Shown here piece by piece: positions 5,954-10,965 of a DNA stretch of 10,965 bases. Position 1 is the stretch's first letter. Every line of letters begins with the position of its first letter. The notes below the pieces were generated by a model that did not search any database, was not told where the DNA came from, and saw only the letters and a list, made by a program, of their open reading frames with translations. The position numbers and the translations under genes are program-made. Source of the DNA: Gammaproteobacteria bacterium (GTDB taxonomy: Bacteria > Pseudomonadota > Gammaproteobacteria > Methylococcales > Methylomonadaceae); contig JANEMG010000051.1 of the NCBI GenBank assembly GCA_024511045.1, positions 1 to 10,965 of the forward strand, given 5' to 3'.

Positions 5954-6827
5954 TAAACCCCAGACTCTGCAGCGCCCGCTCATTGTCGGACCAGCCCTTC
6001 TTCACTTTCACCCACAATTGCAGATAGACTTTCTGACCCAGTAATTTCTGAATGTCCTGCCTGGCATCGGAACCCACTTTTTTCAAAAGCTGTCCCTGTT
6101 TGCCGATCACCATGTTCTTCTGCGTGTCCCTTTCCACCCAGATGATGGCATAGATCTTGGTGATGGATGGCAGCTCCTGGTAGCGTTCGATTTCCACGGT
6201 CAGCGCATAGGGAAGCTCCTGTGCCATTCTGCGGGTCAGTTTTTCACGAACGATTTCCGCCACCAGGAAACGTTCCGGCCGATCGGTGATCTGTTCTTCG
6301 GGATAGATCTGGCCACCCTCGGGCAGCAGTTCCAGAATCAGGCTTTTCAGCCTGTCGAGATTGATGCCCTTCAGCGCGGAAATGGGAACGATATGGGTAA
6401 AGGGGAAGTGCTTCTGGGCCTGGGCAAAAAATTCCAGCATTTCCTCTTTCGCGGTGATCCTGTCGACCTTGTTGACTGCCAGAATGACCGGAAGACCAGC
6501 CCGCTGCAGTTTACCGGCAATGGTTTCGTCAAAATCCTGCCAATACAACCTGTCCGTCAGCCATACCACCACATCGACGCCCAGCAACGCCGTATCGGCA
6601 GTGCGGTTCAGGTAACGATTCAGGCCGCGTTTTCCGCCCTTGTGCATGCCCGGCGTATCGAGATAGATCACCTGGCCTTCCGGGCTGGTATCGATGCCCA
6701 GAATACGATGCCGGGTGGTCTGGGGTTTTCTCGAGGTTATGCTGAGTTTCTGGCCCAGCAAGTGGTTCATCAATGTCGATTTACCCACATTCGGCTGGCC
6801 GATCAGTGCGGCAAATCCGCTTTTCAT
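5946..6827 (-). CDS. era: Ribosome-assembly GTPase Era
   Basis: Essential GTPase that binds the 3' end of 16S rRNA and promotes 30S maturation, acting at the membrane-associated cytoplasm. The 293 residues carry the GTPase domain (P-loop GQPNVGKST 10-18, switch TTRH 37-40, DTPG 57-60, NKVD 119-122, SALKG near 150) and a C-terminal KH domain with VIGKQG at 240-245. ATG 6827 overlaps the rnc stop in ATGA and has AAGGA six bases upstream (6838-6834). Position between rnc and recO is the conserved proteobacterial order. Confidence 0.98.
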   Translation of the reverse strand: MKSGFAALIGQPNVGKSTLMNHLLGQKLSITSRKPQTTRHRILGIDTSPEGQVIYLDTPGMHKGGKRGLNRYLNRTADTALLGVDVVVWLTDRLYWQDFDETIAGKLQRAGLPVILAVNKVDRITAKEEMLEFFAQAQKHFPFTHIVPISALKGINLDRLKSLILELLPEGGQIYPEEQITDRPERFLVAEIVREKLTRRMAQELPYALTVEIERYQELPSITKIYAIIWVERDTQKNMVIGKQGQLLKKVGSDARQDIQKLLGQKVYLQLWVKVKKGWSDNERALQSLGFNE

Positions 6828-7507
6828 GCCTGTTCCTTGTGCAGCGCGGCAAGGGCCTGCTCCGCCGCCGCCTGTTCCGCTTTTTTACGCGAAGTGCCGC
6901 TGCCGAAACAGGGCTGTTCGAGCATTGCCACCCGGCATTGTACCTTGAACAACTGTTCATGGTTTTGCCCCGACAATGACACCAGTGTATATTCCGGCAG
7001 CTCCAGCTGTCTGGACTGCATCAGTTCCTGCAGTTGGGTTTTCGGGTCTTTCCGCCAATTGTCCAGGGTCAGGGCGGCCAGATCCTCGGCAAAGAGATTC
7101 AGTATCCATTGCCGGCAGGCCTCCACTCCCTGGTCCAGGACGATCGCGCCCATAATGGCCTCCAGCGCATCGGAAAGAATCGAATCGCGGCGATAGCCGC
7201 CGCTTTTCAGTTCCCCCGAGCCCAGCAGCAGATAATTTCCCAGATCCAGCTTTCTTGCCAGTGCCGCCAGGGACTGCTGATTGACCAGTCCTGCGCGCAG
7301 CCGGCTCAACACGCCTTCGCTGGCTTCGGGAAACTGTTCATATAATTGTTGCGCAATGACAAATCCCAATACCGCATCCCCCAGAAATTCCAGCCGTTCA
7401 TTGTTCCTGGCAGTAGCGCTGCGATGCGTCAAAGCCATCGTAAAAAGCGCGCTGTCCTGAAATTCCAGGCCAAGTTTCCTGCCCAGAATCTCCGGCTTTT
7501 TTCTCAC
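6824..7507 (-). CDS. rnc: Ribonuclease III
   Basis: Double-strand-specific endoribonuclease that processes rRNA precursors and structured mRNAs. The 227-residue protein (226 in E. coli) has the signature NERLEFLGDAVL with Glu37, Glu40 and Asp44, and the second metal-site pair Asp113 and Glu116 in DSILSDALEAIMGA. A double-stranded-RNA-binding domain runs from about residue 153 (DPKTQLQELMQ) to the end (GSGTSRKKAEQAAAEQALAAL). It starts with GTG 7507, overlapping the stop of the DUF4845 gene by 4 nt (GTGA). In E. coli rnc is autoregulated by cleavage of a leader hairpin; a candidate hairpin upstream of this operon is at 7929-7966. Confidence 0.98.
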   Translation of the reverse strand: MRKKPEILGRKLGLEFQDSALFTMALTHRSATARNNERLEFLGDAVLGFVIAQQLYEQFPEASEGVLSRLRAGLVNQQSLAALARKLDLGNYLLLGSGELKSGGYRRDSILSDALEAIMGAIVLDQGVEACRQWILNLFAEDLAALTLDNWRKDPKTQLQELMQSRQLELPEYTLVSLSGQNHEQLFKVQCRVAMLEQPCFGSGTSRKKAEQAAAEQALAALHKEQA

Positions 7508-7884
7508 TCTTCGCCTACCTCGATTTCATCGTCGAATTCCACCAGCACACTCAGATTGCCCATGATGGGCTTGACCACTTCATAGGCGATCTGGACTCTG
7601 AGATGATTGTCATGGGCTTTGGTGATTTCCACATCCTGCAGGTCGACACCATCGACATAATTGATATCGAACCGTTTTTCCAGGATATCCCGGATTTCCC
7701 GCTTGCTTTTCGTTTCCACATCGATGGTATTTTCCACCGCCGCAAGCGCATTCATCACCTTGCTGTGATTCATGTAAATGGGACCTATCTTCAGTATCAG
7801 CAAGGTAAAAAAGCCGATCAGAACCAATATCAGGGACAAGGTGATGAAAGTCAACCCCTGCTCCCGTTTACGGTAACTTGTCAT
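7504..7884 (-). CDS. DUF4845 family membrane protein
   Basis: Function unknown; the family is repeatedly found between lepB and rnc. It has 126 residues: a basic N-terminus (MTSYRKREQG), one hydrophobic segment (about residues 10-31) and a charged periplasm-facing or cytosolic remainder ending acidic (EFDDEIEVGEE). The N-terminus resembles a type IV prepilin (basic leader, Gly, LTFI, hydrophobic helix) but has Thr where pilins have Glu5. ATG 7884 is chosen over the in-frame TTG 7896 because GGAGG (7894-7890) is five bases before ATG 7884 and lies inside the longer version. It is coupled to rnc by a GTGA overlap, and follows lepB after 183 nt. Confidence 0.88.
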   Translation of the reverse strand: MTSYRKREQGLTFITLSLILVLIGFFTLLILKIGPIYMNHSKVMNALAAVENTIDVETKSKREIRDILEKRFDINYVDGVDLQDVEITKAHDNHLRVQIAYEVVKPIMGNLSVLVEFDDEIEVGEE

Positions 7885-7928
7885 TGTCGCCTCCAATAGC
7901 GTATTTGTTGCAATTTACCTGTCAAGCA

Positions 7929-7966
7929 TAGCCGGCCAACAGCAAAAATTGAAATCAGCCGGCCTA
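7929..7966. other. Stem-loop in the lepB-DUF4845 gap
   Basis: TAGCCGGC (7929-7936) pairs with GCCGGCCTA (7958-7966) with one bulged base and a 21-nt loop. No T-run follows. It lies in the leader of the DUF4845-rnc-era-recO genes, just upstream of a TTGACA (7925-7920, minus strand) that has no convincing -10. Confidence 0.35.
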
Positions 7967-8067
7967 GGCGACGGGTACTTGCACGGCAGCAGGCACGGAG
8001 GCTGCACGCAGCTTCGGGAAGGGACAGCCAAGGCTTTTGACGGCAATTTCGGTACGCGGCTTCGACA

Positions 8068-8844
8068 TCAATTCAAGATCGTACCGATGCGTTCGAAGCC
8101 AATGCCCTTATGCTGCCAGTCCCAGCTCATCCAGATATAGAAAGCCTTGCCCACCAGGTTCTGTTCCGGAACCGTGCCCCAGAAACGGCTGTCATTGCTG
8201 TTGTCACGATTGTCGCCCATAACGAAGTAATGGCCTTCGGGAACCACATAAACGCCTTCTGCAACAGAGCCTCCCGGCTGCACCAGGATGTCGTGCTCGA
8301 CGCCGAACAGATCTTCCAGACGCAGTTCCGCGCCGGTCATGTAACTGCCCTGCCCGACCCCCCGGTAGCGCCCCAGCGATACTTGTTTGGCCGGCCGGCC
8401 GTTGATATAGACGACCTTGTTGTAATAGGCGACTCTGTCGCCAGGCAATCCGATCACCCGCTTGATATAGTCTATGGAAGGGTTTCTCGGATAGCGGAAG
8501 ACGATGATATCGCCACGTTCAGGCTCGCCATTTTCAATGATTTTGTCATTCAGCACCGGCAGGCGGATGCCATAGGAATATTTGTTGACCAGGATGAAAT
8601 CACCGACCAGCAGCGTTGGCATCATCGACCCGGAAGGTATGCGGAAGGGCTCCACGAGAAAGGAACGCAGCAGCAGCACGATCAGCACGATGGGAAAAAA
8701 AGAACGTGCATATTCGACCAGCAGCGGTTCTTTTTCCGGGTCGAATGACTGCCCGGATATTTTCAGCCACCACAGGTAGCCGCCCCAGACAATTCCGGTC
8801 ACGAAAGTTGCAACCACCAGGAAGAAAGAAAAATCAAAATCCAT
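8068..8844 (-). CDS. lepB: Signal peptidase I
   Basis: Inner-membrane serine peptidase that removes signal peptides from exported proteins. At 258 residues it is shorter than E. coli LepB (324) but complete for the family. Hydrophobic segments lie at about residues 4-27 and 49-60, and the rest faces the periplasm. Catalytic Ser73 lies in PSGSMMPT and general base Lys128 in DYIKRVIGLPGD, with VNKYSYG after the serine and the box-E motif GDNRDNSNDSRFWG near the C-terminus. ATG 8844 has no strong ribosome site but matches the family's N-terminal membrane anchor. It follows lepA by 74 nt, the usual order, which suggests shared transcription. Confidence 0.97.
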   Translation of the reverse strand: MDFDFSFFLVVATFVTGIVWGGYLWWLKISGQSFDPEKEPLLVEYARSFFPIVLIVLLLRSFLVEPFRIPSGSMMPTLLVGDFILVNKYSYGIRLPVLNDKIIENGEPERGDIIVFRYPRNPSIDYIKRVIGLPGDRVAYYNKVVYINGRPAKQVSLGRYRGVGQGSYMTGAELRLEDLFGVEHDILVQPGGSVAEGVYVVPEGHYFVMGDNRDNSNDSRFWGTVPEQNLVGKAFYIWMSWDWQHKGIGFERIGTILN

Positions 8845-8918
8845 GCGTCTAGTTTATGTATTTCAGAAATAGGCTGCTGAATGCACCAGGAGAACAATAA
8901 CGGCCAAGGGACAGGGCG

Positions 8919-10718
8919 TCAATCCTTGCCGACCTGCAAAACGGCGAGGAAGGCATCCTGCGGAATATCGATTTTGCCCACCTGCTTCATGCGTTTTTTG
9001 CCGGCCTTCTGCTTTTCCAGCAGTTTCTTTTTGCGCGTGATATCGCCGCCATAACATTTGGCGGTGACATTCTTGCGCATCGCCTTGACCGTCGAGCGGG
9101 CAATGATCTTCGAGCCGATCGCCGCCTGAATCGCTACTTCGAACATCTGCCGGGGAATCAGTTCCTTCATTTTTTCCACCAGTTCCCGGCCGCGGCTCTG
9201 GCTCTTGTCACGATGCACGATGATCGACAGGGCATCCACTTTTTCCCCGTTGATCAGCAGGTCCAGCTTCACCAGGGCCGCCGGCTGGAAGCGCTTGAAC
9301 TCATAATCGAAGGAGGCGAAGCCGCGACTCGCCGATTTCAGACGGTCGAAAAAATCCAGAACCACTTCGCTCAAGGGCAGTTCGTAGCTCAGCGCCACCT
9401 GCGAACCCAGATACTGCATGTCCTTCTGCACGCCGCGCTTCTCGATACACAAGCTGATGATGGCGCCCAGATAATCCTGCGGCACCAGGATGTTGGCCTG
9501 GATAATGGGCTCCCGGATCTCCTTGATGGCTCCTGCATCGGGCAGTTTGGCCGGGTTGTCAACCATGATGATTTCGTTGCCGTTGGTCTCCACTTCATAA
9601 ATGACGGTGGGCGCCGTGGTGATCAGATCGACATGGTATTCCCTTTCCAGGCGTTCCTGAACGATTTCCATATGCAGCATGCCCAGAAATCCGCAGCGAA
9701 ACCCGAATCCCAGAGCCTGGGAGGTTTCCGGCTCGAAATGCAATGCCGCATCGTTCAGGTGCAGCTTGTCCAGCGCTTCGCGCAGACTCTCGTAATCGTC
9801 GGAACTGACCGGATACAGACCGGCGAATACCCGTGGCTGCACTTGTTGAAATCCGGGCAGGGCTTCGGCAGCCGGATTGTCCGCCGCGGTGATGGTATCA
9901 CCCACCGGGGCGCCGAAAATATCCTTGATGCCGGCGACGATAAAACCGACTTCGCCGGTATGTAGTACATCCTGCTCCGTTCTTTTCGGCGTGAAAATGC
10001 CCACGGCCTCGGCAAGGAAAGACTTGCCGGTGGACATGACGATGATTTTCTGTTTTTTGCGGATGCTGCCATTGACGATTCTGACCAGCGACACGACACC
10101 CAGGTAACTGTCGAACCAGGAATCGATGATCAGCGCCTGCAACGGCGCATTTTCGTCCCCCTGGGGCGGCGGCACGACCTCCACCAGCTGGTTCAATACA
10201 TCTTCGACGCCGACACCGGTCTTGGCGCTGATCTTCAGCGCCTCGTCAGCCGGTATACCGATGACGTTTTCGATCTCCGCCATGACCCGTTTCGGTTCGG
10301 CGGAGGGCAGATCGATCTTGTTCAGCACTGGTACGACTTCCAGACCCAGTTCGATCGCCGTATAGCAGTTGGCGACGCTTTGCGCCTCCACACCCTGCGC
10401 GGCATCCACAACCAGCAGCGCACCATCACAGGCCGCCAGCGAGCGCGACACTTCATAGGAGAAATCCACATGGCCCGGAGTGTCGATGAAATTCAACTGA
10501 TAGATCTCGTCGTCCTTCGCCTGGAAATGCAGCGTCACGCTCTGCGCCTTGATGGTGATGCCGCGTTCGCGTTCGATGTCCATGGAATCCAGTACCTGAC
10601 TGGACATTTCCCGCTCCGTCAGGCCGCCGCACAACTGGATGAAGCGGTCCGCCAGCGTGGATTTGCCATGGTCGATATGGGCGATGATGGAGAAATTCCG
10701 GATATGCGATTGATCCAC
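8919..10718 (-). CDS. lepA: Elongation factor 4 (LepA), ribosome-associated translation GTPase
   Basis: Translation GTPase related to EF-G that acts on the ribosome in initiation and under ionic stress. The 599 residues (E. coli 599) include P-loop AHIDHGKST (13-21), switch II DTPGHVD (79-85), NKID (133-136), the long EF-G-like middle domains, and the LepA-specific C-terminal domain with AKCYGGDITRKKKLLEKQKAGKKRMKQ (landmarks only: CYGGDITRKKKL, GKKRMKQ). The frame is open to 10862, but the extra 48 residues run into the MITE and look non-coding. GTG 10718 gives VDQSHIRNFSIIAHIDHG, which matches the family start, though no good ribosome site precedes it; GTG 10790 is a less likely alternative. 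It heads the cluster followed by lepB. Confidence 0.97.
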   Translation of the reverse strand: MDQSHIRNFSIIAHIDHGKSTLADRFIQLCGGLTEREMSSQVLDSMDIERERGITIKAQSVTLHFQAKDDEIYQLNFIDTPGHVDFSYEVSRSLAACDGALLVVDAAQGVEAQSVANCYTAIELGLEVVPVLNKIDLPSAEPKRVMAEIENVIGIPADEALKISAKTGVGVEDVLNQLVEVVPPPQGDENAPLQALIIDSWFDSYLGVVSLVRIVNGSIRKKQKIIVMSTGKSFLAEAVGIFTPKRTEQDVLHTGEVGFIVAGIKDIFGAPVGDTITAADNPAAEALPGFQQVQPRVFAGLYPVSSDDYESLREALDKLHLNDAALHFEPETSQALGFGFRCGFLGMLHMEIVQERLEREYHVDLITTAPTVIYEVETNGNEIIMVDNPAKLPDAGAIKEIREPIIQANILVPQDYLGAIISLCIEKRGVQKDMQYLGSQVALSYELPLSEVVLDFFDRLKSASRGFASFDYEFKRFQPAALVKLDLLINGEKVDALSIIVHRDKSQSRGRELVEKMKELIPRQMFEVAIQAAIGSKIIARSTVKAMRKNVTAKCYGGDITRKKKLLEKQKAGKKRMKQVGKIDIPQDAFLAVLQVGKD

Positions 10719-10773
10719 GTGATTTTCGAGTCGTTCAGGTGATGGGATGGAGGATTCTTCTGGTTCGGCCCGT

Positions 10774-10809
10774 CTGCCTGGTTCATCCACCTGATTTCCA
10801 GGTAGGCAG
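10774..10809 (-). promoter_or_regulatory. Stem-loop in the lepA 5' leader
   Basis: Arms CTGCCT (10774-10779) and AGGCAG (10804-10809) enclose a second pair, ACCTG (10789-10793) and CAGGT (10799-10803). The right arms are contiguous, so the stem has a 9-nt bulge on one side. It is in the predicted lepA mRNA leader; any regulatory effect is a guess. Confidence 0.3.
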
Positions 10810-10835
10810 CGGTAAAGTCTTGGGCTTGATCGATT

Positions 10836-10844
10836 ATTATAACA
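10836..10844 (-). promoter_or_regulatory. Extended -10 promoter of the lepA operon, abutting a MITE
   Basis: Reading leftward, TGTTATAAT contains a perfect TATAAT (10841-10836) and the upstream TG of an extended -10 box. The start would be near 10829, giving a leader of about 110 nt. The -35 zone, about 17 bp upstream, falls within the MITE end and reads GGGTGA, a poor match. The TG overlaps the presumed target duplication of the MITE. Confidence 0.6.
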
Positions 10845-10850
10845 GATTTG

Positions 10851-10965
10851 GTAACTACTCACCCATAGTAAAAGAAGCCCCTATGGGTGGTCTGTGGAGG
10901 AAGTGTCTTTGGCAGGGATGCCAAAGTCAAGCCTGCAGGGATGTATTCACGGCGTCTTCCGGAAC
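10851..10965 (+). mobile_element. MITE copy 2, IS66-type end, truncated by window edge
   Basis: The 115 bases match 4129-4243 with three substitutions and no indels, beginning GTAACTACTC and including the inner hairpin (10907-10926). The right end is outside. By analogy it should end at base 10994 of an extended sequence and be followed by CAGATTTG, the 8 bases found at 10843-10850. It has the same orientation as copy 1 and lies just upstream of the lepA promoter. Confidence 0.88.

Noticed and set aside
7920..7925. A perfect TTGACA on the minus strand before the DUF4845 gene, as a stand-alone promoter
   Set aside because: The best -10 at 16 bp spacing is TACGCT, three of six, and the start would fall in the ribosome site. 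Kept only as a remark.
10789..10797. ACCTGATTT in the lepA leader (and AACCTGATT at 3827-3835) as further copies of the TAACCTGATTTG operator
   Set aside because: Only nine bases match in each; over 11 kb and two strands this is not rare, and neither is placed at a related gene.
10719..10862. N-terminal extension of LepA by 48 residues
   Set aside because: It crosses the promoter and the MITE end, has no similarity to LepA, and the protein from GTG 10718 already has the full family length of 599.
1..10965. CRISPR arrays, tRNA or rRNA genes, prophage or toxin-antitoxin pairs
   Set aside because: No regularly spaced repeats, no recognisable tRNA or rRNA sequence, and no phage or toxin-like proteins were seen on either strand.

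Overview
The window is chromosomal DNA from a gammaproteobacterium outside the Enterobacterales. The evidence is the conserved block lepA-lepB-DUF4845-rnc-era-recO-pdxJ on the minus strand. DUF4845 between lepB and rnc is a layout I associate with pseudomonad, legionella-like and methanotroph-type genomes. A methanotroph relative (Methylococcales) would fit the metal-uptake genes and the repeat types, but nothing here proves it.

Region 1 (1-3816) is an accessory locus. A TonB-dependent outer-membrane receptor reads leftward and leaves the window at its 3' end. Diverging from it, a two-gene operon reads rightward: a six-helix inner-membrane protein of the TauE/SafE / DsbD_2 type with conserved cysteines, and a short PspF-like sigma-54 activator with no sensor domain. 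A terminator follows the activator. The 232-base divergent intergenic region carries a perfect 12-bp inverted repeat (one arm near each side), a candidate -10 box and a Fur-box-like site. Methionine clusters in the receptor and Cys/His motifs in the membrane protein suggest metal, perhaps copper, acquisition.

Region 2 (3817-4311) is a gene-free convergent intergenic region made largely of repeats: three copies of a short dispersed repeat unit, two of them forming a perfect 21-bp inverted repeat, and a complete 144-bp MITE. The MITE has GTAA-starting terminal inverted repeats and a perfect 8-bp target duplication, the hallmarks of the IS66 family.

Region 3 (4312-10718, minus strand) is the housekeeping block. 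It runs lepA (translation GTPase), lepB (signal peptidase I), a DUF4845 membrane protein, rnc (RNase III), era (ribosome-assembly GTPase), recO (recombinational repair) and pdxJ (vitamin B6 synthesis). DUF4845/rnc, rnc/era and era/recO overlap by 4, 4 and 8 nt, so those four genes are surely co-translated. pdxJ is set apart by 175 nt containing two hairpins.

Region 4 (10719-10965) holds the lepA leader and promoter. A second copy of the same MITE begins directly next to the extended -10 box of lepA and runs off the window. The two MITEs therefore bracket the housekeeping block in direct orientation. I see no clearly new defence or biosynthetic system. The strongest unexplained signals are the MITE pair and the divergent metal-type locus with its paired operator-like site.
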